Shown piece by piece: positions 23,930-35,707 of a stretch of 64,000 bases of DNA. The notes beneath the pieces are model-generated. The model saw only the letters and a list, made by a program, of their open reading frames with translations. It was not told the DNA's origin and searched no databases. The translations under genes and the position numbers were made by a program. How positions within the stretch are numbered: position 1 is the stretch's first letter; each line of letters begins with the position of its first letter. The DNA is taken from contig JAKSZU010000163.1 in assembly GCA_026018925.1 (NCBI GenBank), positions 310,001 to 374,000 of the forward strand. The letters run 5' to 3'. This DNA is from Tupaia tana (lineage: Eukaryota > Chordata > Mammalia > Scandentia > Tupaiidae).

Positions 23930-26900
23930 GTGTCTCTGAGGTCTCTGTCTCTCTCTGCTCCTGTCTCCTCATTTTTTTTGGTAATTTTTCCTTTTTACGA
24001 TTTTTTTAAAGGTAGAATTTTTCTCTGGCTCTCAGCTCCATCTTTTGTTTTGTTAATAAGAACTTCTGCTCCTTTCTTCCAGGCAGGAGAGTTGAGCCAT
24101 TCTCTGAGAAGATTCCACATGGATACTGGGAACTAGATATTTCAGGGCACAGGCGAAATGAAGATTTTCTACTCATAATTCAGCCTCCAGCAAGCAAAGC
24201 TAGTGTGGTAGGGAGCCCCTCTGGCCTTCTATCCCTGTCTCTGTGTCTCTGAGGTCTCTGTCTCTCTCTGCTCCTGTCTCCTCATATTTTTTGGTAATTT
24301 TTCCTTTTTACGGTTTTTTTAAAGGTAGAATTTCTCTCTGGCTCTCAGCTCCATCTATTGTTTTGTTAATAAGCCCTTCTGCTCCTTTCTCCCAGGCAGG
24401 AGAGTTGAGCCCTTCTCTGAGAAGATTCCACATAGATACTGGGAACTAGATATTTCAGGGCACAGGCGAAATGAAGATTTTCTACTCATAATTCATCCTC
24501 CAGAAAGCAAAGCTAGTGTAGTAGGGAGCCCCTATTGCCTTCTATCCCTGTCTCTGTGTCTCTGAGGTCTCTGTCTCTCTCTTCTCCTGTCTCCTCATTT
24601 TTTTTGGTAATTTTTCCTTTTTACGATTTTTTTAAAGGTAGAATTTTTCTCTGGCTCTCAGCTCCATCTTTTGTTTTGTTAATAAGAACTTCTGCTCCTT
24701 TCTTCCAGGCAGGAGAGTTGAGCCATTCTCTGAGAAGATTCCACATGGATACTGGGAAATAGATATTTCAGGGCACAGGCGAAATGAAGATTTTCTACTC
24801 ATAATTCAGCCTCCAGCAAGCAAAGCTAGTGTGGTAGGGAGCCCCTCTGGCCTTCTATCCCTGTCTCTGTGTCTCTGAGGTCTCTGTCTCTCTCTGCTCC
24901 TGTCTCCTCATTTTTTTTGGTAATTTTTCCTTTTTACGATTTTTTTAAAGGTAGAATTTTTCTCTGGCTCTCAGCTCCATCTTTTGTTTTGTTAATAAGA
25001 ACTTTTGCTCCTTTCTTCCAGGCAGGAGAGTTGAGCCATTCTCTGAGAAGATTCCACATGTATACTGGAAACTAGATATTTCAGTGCACAGGCGAAATAA
25101 AGATTTCCTACTCATAATTCAGCCTCCAGCAAGCAAAGCTAGTGTGGTAGGGTGCCCCTCTGGCCTTCTATCCCTGTCTCTCTGTCTCTGAGGTCTCTAT
25201 CTCTCTCTGCTCCTGTCTCCTCAATTTTTTTGGTAATTTTTCCTTTTCACGGTTTTTTTAAAGTAGAATTTCTCTCTGGCTCTCAGCTCCATCTTTTGTT
25301 TTGTTAATAAGCCCTTCTGCTCCTTTCTCCCAGGCAGGAGAGTTGAGCCATTCTCTGAGAAGATTCCACATGGATACTGGGAACTAGATATTTCAGGGCA
25401 CATGCGAAAGGAAGATTTTCTACTCATAATTCAGCCTCCAGCAAGCAAAGCTAGTGTGGTAGGGAGCCCCTCTGGCCTTCTATCCCTGTCACTGTGTCTC
25501 TGAGGTCTCTGTCTCTCTCTCATCTTGTCTCCTCATTTTTTTTGTTAATTTTTCCTTTTTACGATTTTTTTAAAGGTAGAATTTCTCTCTGGTTCTCAGC
25601 TCCATCTTTTGTTTTGTTAATAAGCCCTTCTGCTCCTTTCTCCCAGGCAGGAGAGTTGAGCCATTCTCTGAGAAGATTCCACATGGATACTGGGAACTAG
25701 ATATTTCAGGGCACAGGCGAAATGAAGATTTTCTACTCATAATTCAGCCTCCAGCAAGCAAAGCTAGTGTGGTAGGGAGCCCCTCTGGCCTTCTATCCCT
25801 GTCTCTGTGTCTCTGAGGTCTCTGTCTCTCTCTGCTACTGTCTCCTCTTTTTTTGGTAATTTTTTCTTTTTACGGTTTTTTTAAAGGTAGAATTTCTATC
25901 TGGCTCTCAGCTCCATCTTTTGTTTTGTTAATAAGACCTTCTGCTCCTTTCTCCCAGGCAGGAGAGTTGAGCCATTCTCTGAGAAGATTCCACATGGATA
26001 TTGGGAACTAGATATTTCAGGGCACAGGCGAAATGAAGATTTTCTACTCATAATTCAACCTCCAGCAAGCAAAGCTAGTGTGGTTGGGAGCTCCTCTGGC
26101 CTTCTATCCCTATCTCTGTGTCTCTGAGGTCTCTGTCTCTTTCTGCTCCAGTCTCCTCCTATTTTTTGGTAATTTTTCATTTTTACGATTTTTTTAAAGG
26201 TAGAATTTCTCTCTGGCTCTCAGCTCCATCTTTTGTTTTGTTAATAAGCCCTTCTGCTCCTTTCTCCCAGGCAGGAGAGTTGAGCCATTCTCTGAGAAGA
26301 TTCCACATGGATACTGGGAACTAGATATTTCAGGGCACATGCGAAAGGAAGATTTTCTACTCATAATTCAGCCTCCAGCAAGCAAAGCTAGTGTGGTAGG
26401 GAGCCCCTCTGGCCTTCTATCCCTGTCTCTGTGTCTCTGAGGTCTCTGTCTCTCTCTCCTCCAGTCTCCTCAATTTTTTGGTAATTTTTCCTTTTTACGA
26501 TTTTTTTAAAGGTAGAATTTCTCTCTGGCTCTCAGCTCCATCTTTTGTTTTGTTAATAAGCCCTTCTGCTCCTTTCTCCCAGGCAGGAGAGTTGAGCCAT
26601 TCTCTGAGAAGATTCCACATGGATACTGGGAACTAGATATTTCAGGGCACAGGCGAAATGAAGATTTTCTACTCATAATTCGGCCTCCAGCAAGCAAAGC
26701 TAGTGTGGTAGGGAGCCCCTCTGGCCTTCTATCCCTGTCTCTGTGTCTCTGAGGTCTCTGTCTCTCTCTGCTCCTGTCTCCTCAATTTTTTTTGGTAATT
26801 TTTCCTTTTTACGATTTTTTTAAAGGTAGAATTTCTCTCTGGCTCTCAGCTCCATCTTTTGTTTTGTTAATAAGCCCTTCTGCTCCTTTCTCCCAGGCAG

Positions 26901-27681
26901 GAGAGTTGAGCCATTCTCTGAGAAGTTTCCACATGGATACTGGGAACTAGATATTTCAGGGCACAGGCGAAATGAAGATTTTCTACTAATAATTCGGCCT
27001 CCAGCAAGCAAAGCTAGTGTGGTAGGGAACCCCTCTGGCCTTCTATCCCTGTCTCTGTGTCTCTGTGGTCTCTGTCTCTCTCTGCTCCTGTCTCATCATT
27101 TTTTTTTGTAATTTTTCCTTTTTACGATTTTTTTAAAGGTAGAATTTCTCTCTGGCTCTCAGCTCCATCTTTTGTTTTGTTAATAAGCCCTTCTGCTCCT
27201 TTCTCCCAGGCAGGAGAGTTGAGCCATTCTCTGAGAAGATTCCACATGGATACTGGGAACTAGATATTTCAGGGCACAGGCGAAATGAAGGTTTTCTACT
27301 CATAATTCAGCCTCCAGGAAGCAAAGCTAGTGTGGTAGGGAGCCCCTCTGGCCTTCTATCCCTGTCTCTGTGTCTCTGAGGTCTGTGTCTCTCTCTGCTC
27401 CTGTCTCCTCATATTTTTGGTAATTTTTCCTTTTTACAGTTTTTTTAAAGGTATAATTTCTCTCTAGCTCTAAGCTCCATCTTTTGTTTTGTTAATAAGC
27501 ACTTCTGCTCCTTTCTTCCAGGCAGGAAAATTGAGCCATTCTCTGAGAAGATTCCACATGGATACTGGGAACTAGATATTTCAGGGCACAGGCGAAATGA
27601 AGATTTTCTACTCATAATTCAGCCTCCAGCAAGCAAAGCTAGTGTGGTAGGGAGCCCCTCTGGCCTTCTATCCCTGTCTCT
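23930..27681 (+). repeat. Block B1, 12-monomer higher-order repeat (3752 bp)
   Basis: Twelve monomers recur in order in B2 with a shift of 3752 bp. Markers: aagaacttctg; acgg with ccatctattg and gagcccttc; tcatcctccagaaagc with cctattgcc; aagaacttttg; cagtgcac with cgaaataaag and gggtgcccc; cacgg with catgcgaaagg; ctctcatcttgtc; ctgctactg; gctccagtctcc; ctctcctccag; attcggcctcc; and gaggtctgtg with acagtttt. Inside, the tcatcctccagaaagc variant occurs at 23865 and 24490, 625 bp apart, indicating an older two-monomer duplication. The left limit is approximate, because homology to B2 starts inside a monomer. Confidence 0.88.
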
Positions 27682-30600
27682 GTGTCTCTGAGGTCTCTGT
27701 CTCTCTCTGCTCCTGTCTCCTCATTTTTTTTGGTAATTTTTCCTTTTTACGATTTTTTTAAAGGTAGAATTTTTCTCTGGCTCTCAGCTCCATCTTTTGT
27801 TTTGTTAATAAGAACTTCTGCTCCTTTCTTCCAGGCAGGAGAGTTGAGCCATTCTCTGAGAAGATTCCACATGGATACTGGGAACTAGATATTTCAGGGC
27901 ACAGGCGAAATGAAGATTTTCTACTCATAATTCAGCCTCCAGCAAGCAAAGCTAGTGTGGTAGGGAGCCCCTCTGGCCTTCTATCCCTGTCTCTGTGTCT
28001 CTGAGGTCTCTGTCTCTCTCTGCTCCTGTCTCCTCATATTTTTTGGTAATTTTTCCTTTTTACGGTTTTTTTAAAGGTAGAATTTCTCTCTGGCTCTCAG
28101 CTCCATCTATTGTTTTGTTAATAAGCCCTTCTGCTCCTTTCTCCCAGGCAGGAGAGTTGAGCCCTTCTCTGAGAAGATTCCACATAGATACTGGGAACTA
28201 GATATTTCAGGGCACAGGCGAAATGAAGATTTTCTACTCATAATTCATCCTCCAGAAAGCAAAGCTAGTGTAGTAGGGAGCCCCTATTGCCTTCTATCCC
28301 TGTCTCTGTGTCTCTGAGGTCTCTGTCTCTCTCTGCTCCTGTCTCCTCATTTTTTTTGGTAATTTTTCCTTTTTACGATTTTTTTAAAGGTAGAATTTTT
28401 CTCTGGCTCTCAGCTCCATCTTTTGTTTTGTTAATAAGAACTTCTGCTCCTTTCTTCCAGGCAGGAGAGTTGAGCCATTCTCTGAGAAGATTCCACATGG
28501 ATACTGGGAACTAGATATTTCAGGGCACAGGCGAAATGAAGATTTTCTACTCATAATTCAGCCTCCAGCAAGCAAAGCTAGTGTGGTAGGGAGCCCCTCT
28601 GGCCTTCTATCCCTGTCTCTGTGTCTCTGAGGTCTCTGTCTCTCTCTGCTCCTGTCTCCTCATTTTTTTTGGTAATTTTTCCTTTTTACGATTTTTTTAA
28701 AGGTAGAATTTTTCTCTGGCTCTCAGCTCCATCTTTTGTTTTGTTAATAAGAACTTTTGCTCCTTTCTTCCAGGCAGGAGAGTTGAGCCATTCTCTGAGA
28801 AGATTCCACATGTATACTGGAAACTAGATATTTCAGTGCACAGGCGAAATAAAGATTTCCTACTCATAATTCAGCCTCCAGCAAGCAAAGCTAGTGTGGT
28901 AGGGTGCCCCTCTGGCCTTCTATCCCTGTCTCTCTGTCTCTGAGGTCTCTATCTCTCTCTGCTCCTGTCTCCTCAATTTTTTTGGTAATTTTTCCTTTTC
29001 ACGGTTTTTTTAAAGTAGAATTTCTCTCTGGCTCTCAGCTCCATCTTTTGTTTTGTTAATAAGCCCTTCTGCTCCTTTCTCCCAGGCAGGAGAGTTGAGC
29101 CATTCTCTGAGAAGATTCCACATGGATACTGGGAACTAGATATTTCAGGGCACATGCGAAAGGAAGATTTTCTACTCATAATTCAGCCTCCAGCAAGCAA
29201 AGCTAGTGTGGTAGGGAGCCCCTCTGGCCTTCTATCCCTGTCACTGTGTCTCTGAGGTCTCTGTCTCTCTCTCATCTTGTCTCCTCATTTTTTTTGTTAA
29301 TTTTTCCTTTTTACGATTTTTTTAAAGGTAGAATTTCTCTCTGGTTCTCAGCTCCATCTTTTGTTTTGTTAATAAGCCCTTCTGCTCCTTTCTCCCAGGC
29401 AGGAGAGTTGAGCCATTCTCTGAGAAGATTCCACATGGATACTGGGAACTAGATATTTCAGGGCACAGGCGAAATGAAGATTTTCTACTCATAATTCAGC
29501 CTCCAGCAAGCAAAGCTAGTGTGGTAGGGAGCCCCTCTGGCCTTCTATCCCTGTCTCTGTGTCTCTGAGGTCTCTGTCTCTCTCTGCTACTGTCTCCTCT
29601 TTTTTTGGTAATTTTTTCTTTTTACGGTTTTTTTAAAGGTAGAATTTCTATCTGGCTCTCAGCTCCATCTTTTGTTTTGTTAATAAGACCTTCTGCTCCT
29701 TTCTCCCAGGCAGGAGAGTTGAGCCATTCTCTGAGAAGATTCCACATGGATATTGGGAACTAGATATTTCAGGGCACAGGCGAAATGAAGATTTTCTACT
29801 CATAATTCAACCTCCAGCAAGCAAAGCTAGTGTGGTTGGGAGCTCCTCTGGCCTTCTATCCCTATCTCTGTGTCTCTGAGGTCTCTGTCTCTTTCTGCTC
29901 CAGTCTCCTCCTATTTTTTGGTAATTTTTCATTTTTACGATTTTTTTAAAGGTAGAATTTCTCTCTGGCTCTCAGCTCCATCTTTTGTTTTGTTAATAAG
30001 CCCTTCTGCTCCTTTCTCCCAGGCAGGAGAGTTGAGCCATTCTCTGAGAAGATTCCACATGGATACTGGGAACTAGATATTTCAGGGCACAGGCGAAAGG
30101 AAGATTTTCTACTCATAATTCAGCCTCCAGCAAGCAAAGCTAGTGTGGTAGGGAGCCCCTCTGGCCTTCTATCCCTGTCTCTGTGTCTCTGAGGTCTCTG
30201 TCTCTCTCTCTCCTCCAGTCTCCTCAATTTTTTGGTAATTTTTCCTTTTTACGATTTTTTTAAAGGTAGAATTTCTCTCTGGCTCTCAGCTCCATCTTTT
30301 GTTTTGTTAATAAGCCCTTCTGCTCCTTTCTCCCAGGCAGGAGAGTTGAGCCATTTTCTGAGAAGATTCCACATGGATACTGGGAACTAGATATTTCAGG
30401 GCACAGGCGAAATGAAGATTTTCTACTCATAATTCGGCCTCCAGCAAGCAAAGCTAGTGTGGTAGGGAGCCCCTCTGGCCTTCTATCCCTGTCTCTGTGT
30501 CTCTGAGGTCTCTGTCTCTCTCTGCTCCTGTCTCCTCAATTTTTTTTGGTAATTTTTCCTTTTTACGATTTTTTTAAAGGTAGAATTTCTCTCTGGCTCT

Positions 30601-31440
30601 CAGCTCCATCTTTTGTTTTGTTAATAAGCCCTTCTGCTCCTTTCTCCCAGGCAGGAGAGTTGAGCCATTCTCTGAGAAGTTTCCACATGGATACTGGGAA
30701 CTAGATATTTCAGGGCACAGGCGAAATGAAGATTTTCTACTAATAATTCGGCCTCCAGCAAGCAAAGCTAGTGTGGTAGGGAACCCCTCTGGCCTTCTAT
30801 CCCTGTCTCTGTGTCTCTGTGGTCTCTGTCTCTCTCTGCTCCTGTCTCATCATTTTTTTTTGTAATTTTTCATTTTTACGATTTTTTTAAAGGTAGAATT
30901 TCTCTCTGGCTCTCAGCTCCATCTTTTGTTTTGTTAATAAGCCCTTCTGCTCCTTTCTCCCAGGCAGGAGAGTTGAGCCATTCTCTGAGAAGATTCCACA
31001 TGGATACTGGGAACTAGATATTTCAGGGCACAGGCGAAATGAAGGTTTTGTACTCATAATTCAGCCTCCAGGAAGCAAAGCTAGTGTGGTAGGGAGCCCC
31101 TCTGGCCTTCTATCCCTGTCTCTGTGTCTCTGAGGTCTGTGTCTCTCTCTGCTCCTGTCTCCTCATATTTTTGGTAATTTTTCCTTTTTACAGTTTTTTT
31201 AAAGGTATAATTTCTCTCTAGCTCTAAGCTCCATCTTTTGTTTTGTTAATAAGCACTTCTGCTCCTTTCTTCCAGGCAGGAAAATTGAGCCATTCTCTGA
31301 GAAGATTCCACATGGATACTGGGTACTAGATATTTCAGGGCACAGGCGAAATGAAGATTTTCTACTCATAATTCAGCCTCCAGCAAGCAAAGCTAGTGTG
31401 GTAGGGAGCCCCTCTGGCCTTCTATCCCTGTCTCTGTGTC
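27682..31440 (+). repeat. Block B2, tandem copy of B1
   Basis: B2 follows B1 directly and repeats all twelve monomer types. I see about eight differences in 3.75 kb. Examples are ctgctcctg (28332) for cttctcctg, cacaggcgaaagg for cacatgcgaaagg, a two-base CT gain near 30205 that moves the shift from 3752 to 3754, ccattttctg for ccattctctg, tttttcattttt for tttttccttttt near 30870, and gggtactag at 31321. Homology ends near 31440, where ctctctggtcctttc appears. Confidence 0.88.
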
Positions 31441-31947
31441 TCTGAGGTCTCTGTCTCTCTCTGGTCCTTTCTCCTCATTTTTTTTGGTAATTTTTCCTTT
31501 TTACGATTTTTTTAAAGGTACAATTTCTCTCTGGCTCTCAGCTCCATCTTTTGTTTTGTTAATAAGCCCTTCTGCTCCTTTCTCCCAGGCAGGAGAGTTG
31601 AGCCATTCTCTGAGAAGTTTCCACATGGATACTGGGAACTAGATATTTCAGGGCACAGGCGAAATGAAGATTTTCTACTCATAATTCAGCCTCCAGCAAG
31701 CAAAGCTAGTGTGGTAGGGAGCCCCTCTGGCCTTCTATCCCTGTCTCTGTGTCTCTGAGGTCTCTGTCTCTCTCTGCTCCTGTCTCCTCATTTTTTTTTG
31801 GTAATTTTTCCTTTTTACGATTTTTTTAAAGGTAGAATTTCTCTCTGGCTCTCAGCTCCATCTTTTGTTTTGTTAATAAGCCCTTCTGCTCCTTTCTCCC
31901 AGGCAGGAGAGTTGAGCCATTCTCTGAGAGGATTCCAGTTGGATACT
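31441..31947 (+). repeat. Junction monomers between B2 and G1
   Basis: About one and a half monomers lie here. The first has ctggtcctttc, ggtacaatttc and gaagtttcc. The second ends in gagaggattccagttgg, the variant that also precedes the agcttgtg monomers near 6967 and 58015. No gene is visible. Confidence 0.8.
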
Positions 31948-32887
31948 GGGAACTACATATTTCAGGGCACAGGCGAAATGAAGATTTTCTACTCATAATT
32001 CAACCTCCAGCAAGCAAAGCTTGTGTGGTAGGGAGCCCCTCTGGCCTTCTATCCCTGTCTCTGTGTCTCTGAGGTCTCTGTCTCTCTCTGCTCCTGTCTC
32101 CTCCTATTTTTTTGGTAATTTTTCCTTTTTACGATTTTTTTAAAGGTAGAATTTCTCTCTGGCTCTCAGCTCCATCTTTTGTTTTGTTAATAAGCCCTTC
32201 TGCTCCTTTCCCCCAGGCAGGAGAGTTGAGCCATTCTCTGAGAAGATTCCACATGGATACTGGGAACTAGATATTTCAGGGCACAGGCGAAATGAAGATT
32301 TTCTACTCATAATTCAGCCTCCAGCAAGCAAAGCTAGTGTGGTAGGGAGCCACTCTGGCCTTCTATCCCTGTCTCTGTGTCTCTGAGGTCTCTGTCTTTC
32401 TCTGCTCCTGTCTCCTCATTTTTTTTGGTAATTTTTCCTTTCTACGATTTTTTTAAAGGTAGAATTTCTCTCTGGCTCTCAGCTCCATCTTTTGTTTTGT
32501 TAATAAGCCCTTCTGCTCCTTTCTCCCAGGCAGGAGAGTTGAGCCATTCTCTGAGAAGATTCCACATGGATACTGGGAACTAGATATTTCAGGGCACAGG
32601 CGAAAGGAAGATTTTCTACTCATAATTCTGCCCTCACCAAGCAAAGCTAGTGTGGTAGGGAGCCCCTCTGTCCTTCTATCCCTCTCTCGGTGTCTCTGAG
32701 GTCTCTGTCTCTCTCTGCTCCTGTCTCCTCATTTTTTTTGGTAATTTATCCTTTTTACGGATTTTTTAAAGGTAGAATTTCTCTCTGGCTCTCAGCTCCA
32801 TCTTTTGTTTTGTTAATAAGCCCTTCTGCTCCTTTCTCCCAGGAAGGAGAGTTGAGCCATTCTCTGAGAGGATTCCAGATGGATAGT
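31948..32887 (+). repeat. Block G1, 3-monomer unit (940 bp)
   Basis: Three monomers: one with aacctcc, agcttgtgtgg and cctcctattttt; one close to the common form with gagccactctgg; and one with aaaggaag and ctgccctcaccaagc. The third ends with ctctgtccttc, cggattttttaaagg and gagaggattccagatgg. The set repeats in G2 with a shift of 940 bp. Confidence 0.8.
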
Positions 32888-33827
32888 GGGAACTAGATAT
32901 TTCAGGGCACAGGCGAAATGAAGATTTTCTACTCATAATTCAACCTCCAGCAAGCAAAGCTTGTGTGGTAGGGAGCCCCTCAGGCCTTCTATCCCTGTCT
33001 CTGTGTCTCTGAGGTCTCTGTCTCTCTCTGCTCCTGTCTCCTCCTATTTTTTTGGTAATTTTTCCTTTTTACGATTTTTTTAAAGGTAGAATTTCTCTCT
33101 GGCTCTCAGCTCAATCTTTTGTTTTGTTAATAAGCCCTTCTGCTCCTTTCTCCCAGGCAGGAGAGTTGAGCCATTCTCTGAGAAGATTCCACATGGATAC
33201 CGGGAACTAGATATTTCAGGGCACAGGCGAAATGAAGATTTTCTACTCATAATTCAGCCTCCAGCAAGCAAAGCTAGTGTGGTAGGGAGCCCCTCTGGCC
33301 TTCTATCCCTGTCTCTGTGTCTCTGAGGTCTCTGTCTCTCTCTGTTCCTGTCTCCTCATTTTTTTTGGTAATTTTTCCTTTTTACGATTTTTTTAAAGGT
33401 AGAATTTCTCTCTGGCTCTCAGCTCCATCTTTTGTTTTGTTAATAAGCCCTTCTGCTCCTTTCTCCCAGGCAGGAGAGTTGAGCCATTCTCTGAGAAGAT
33501 TCCACATGGATACTGGGAACTAGATATTTCAGGGCACAGGCGAAAGGAAGATTTTCTACTCATAATTCTGCCCTCACCAAGCAAAGCTAGTGTGGTAGGG
33601 AGCCCCTCTGGCCTTCTATCCCTGTCTCTGTGTCTCTGAGGTCTCTGTCTCTCTCTGCTCCTGTCTCCTCATTTTTTTTGGTAATTTTTCCTTTTTACGA
33701 TTTTTTTAAAGGTAGAATTCCTCTCTGGCTCTCAGCTCCATCTCTTGTTTTGTTAATAAGCCCTTCTGCTCCTTTCTCCCAGGCAGGAGAGTTGAGCCAT
33801 TCTCTGAGAAGATTCCACATGGATACT
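32888..33827 (+). repeat. Block G2, tandem copy of G1
   Basis: G2 has the same three monomer types, including the rare ctgccctcaccaagc string seen only here and in G1. It differs by cctcaggcc at 32980, taccggg at 33200 and a plain ctctggcc third monomer, so the pair is not fresh. Confidence 0.8.
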
Positions 33828-34454
33828 GGGAACTAGATATTTCAGGGCACAGGTGAAATAAAGATTTTCTACTGATAATTCAGCCTCCAGCAAGCAAAGC
33901 TAGTGTGGTAGGGAGCCCCTCTGGCCTTCTATCCCTGTCTCTGTGTCTCTGAGGTCTCTGTCTCTCTCTGCTCCTGTCTCCTCATTTTTTTTGGTAATTT
34001 TTCCTTTTTACGGTTTTTTTAAAGGTAGAATGTCTCTCTCGCTCTCAGCTCCATCTTTTGTTTTGTTAATAAGCCCTTCTGCTCCTTTCTCCCAGGCAGG
34101 AGAGTTGAGCCATTCTCTGAGAAGATTCCACATGGATACTGGGAACTAGATATTTCAGGGCACAGGCGAAATGAAGATTTTCTACTCATAATTCAGCCTC
34201 CAGCAAGCAAAGCTAGTGTGGTAGGGAGCCCCTCTGGCCTTCTATCCCTGTCTCTGTGTCTCTGAGGTCTCTGTCTCTCTCTGCTCCTGTCTCCTCATTT
34301 TTTTTTGGTAATTTTTTCTTTTTACGATTTTTTTAAAGGAAGAATTTCTCTCTGGCTCTCAGCTCCATCTTTTGTTTTGTTAATAAGCCCTTCTGCTCCT
34401 TTCTCCCAGGCAGGAGAGTTGAGCCATTCTCTGAGAAGATTCCACATGGATACC
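33828..34454 (+). repeat. Two monomers between G2 and E2
   Basis: The first has aggtgaaataaag, in which both the CpG and the ATG stretch are changed, giving an AATAAA hexamer at 33857, together with acggttttttt and atgtctctctcgctc. The second is near the common form with ggaagaatttc, and it leads into the accggg monomer that opens E2. No gene is visible. Confidence 0.8.
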
Positions 34455-35707
34455 GGGAACTAGATATTTCAGGGCACAGGCGAAATGAAGATTTTCTACT
34501 CATAATTCAGCTTCCAGCAAGCAAAGCTAGTGTGGTAGGGAGCCCCTCTGGCCTTCTATCCCTGTCTCTGTGTCTCTGAGGTCTCTGTCTCTCTCTGCTC
34601 CTGTCTCCACAAATTTTTTTGGTAATTTTTCCTTTTTACGATTTTTTTAAAAGTAGAATTTCTCTCTGGCTCTCAGCTCCATCTTTTGTTTTGTTAATAA
34701 GCCCTTGTGCTCCTTTCTCCCAGGCAGGAGAGTTGAGTCATTCTCTGAGAAGATTCCACATGGATACTGGGAAGTAGATATTTCAGGGAACAGGCGAAAT
34801 GAAGATTTTCTACTCATAATTCAATCTCCAGCAAGCAAAGCTTGTGTGGAAGGGAGCCCCTCTGGCCTTCTATCCCTGTCTCTGTGTCTCTGAGGTCTCT
34901 GTTTCTCTCTGCTCCTGTCTCCTCATATTTTTGGTAATTTTTCCTTTTTACGATTTTTTTAAAGGTAGAATTACTCTCTGGCTCTCAGCTCCATCTTTTC
35001 TTTTGTTAATAAGCCCTTCTGCTCCTTTCTCCCAGGCAGGAGATTTGAGCCATTCTCTGAGAAGATTCCACATGGATACTGGAAACTGGATATTTCAGGG
35101 CACATGCGAAATGAAGATTTTCTACTCATAATTCAGCCTCCAGCAAGCAAAGCTAGTGTGGTAGGGAGCCCCTCTGGCCTTCTATCCCTGTCTCTTTGTC
35201 TCTGAGGTCTCTGTCTCTCTCTGCTCTTGTCTCCTCATTTTTTTTTGGTAATTTTTCCTTTTACGATTTTTGTAAAGGTAGAATTTCTCTCTGGCTCTCA
35301 GCTCCATCTTTTGTTTTGTTAATAAGCCCTTCTGCTCCTTTCTCCCAGGCAGGAGAGTTTAGCCATTCTCTGAGAAGTTTCCACATGGATACTGGGAACT
35401 AGATATTTCAGGGCACAGACGAAATGAAGATTTTCTACTCATAATTCAGCCTCCAGCAAGCAAAGCTAGTGTGGTAGTGAGCCGCTCTGGCCTTCTATCC
35501 CTGTCTCTGTGTCTCTGAGGTCTCTGTCTCTCTCTGCTCCTGTCTCCTCATTTTTTTTTTGGTAATTTTTTCTTTTTACGATTTTTTTAAGGTAGAATTT
35601 CTCTCTGGCTCTCAGCTCCATCTTTTGTTTTCTTAATAAGCCCTTCTGCTCCTTTCTCCCAGGCAGGAGAGTTGAGCCATTCTCTGAGAAGATTCCACAT
35701 GGATACT
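34455..35707 (+). repeat. Variant cassette E2 (4 monomers, 1253 bp)
   Basis: The marker order is that of E1 without the duplicated monomer: accgggaac with ttcagcttcc and ccacaaattt; gggaagtag with gggaacagg, ggaaggg, ttactctctgg and cttttcttttg; ggaaactgg leading to ctcttgtctcc, ttttacgatttttgtaaag and gagtttagcc; then ggtagtgagccgctctgg with ttaaggtag and gttttcttaataag. It lies about 33.2 kb from E1, so the same ordered set has been kept or copied over that distance. Confidence 0.82.
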
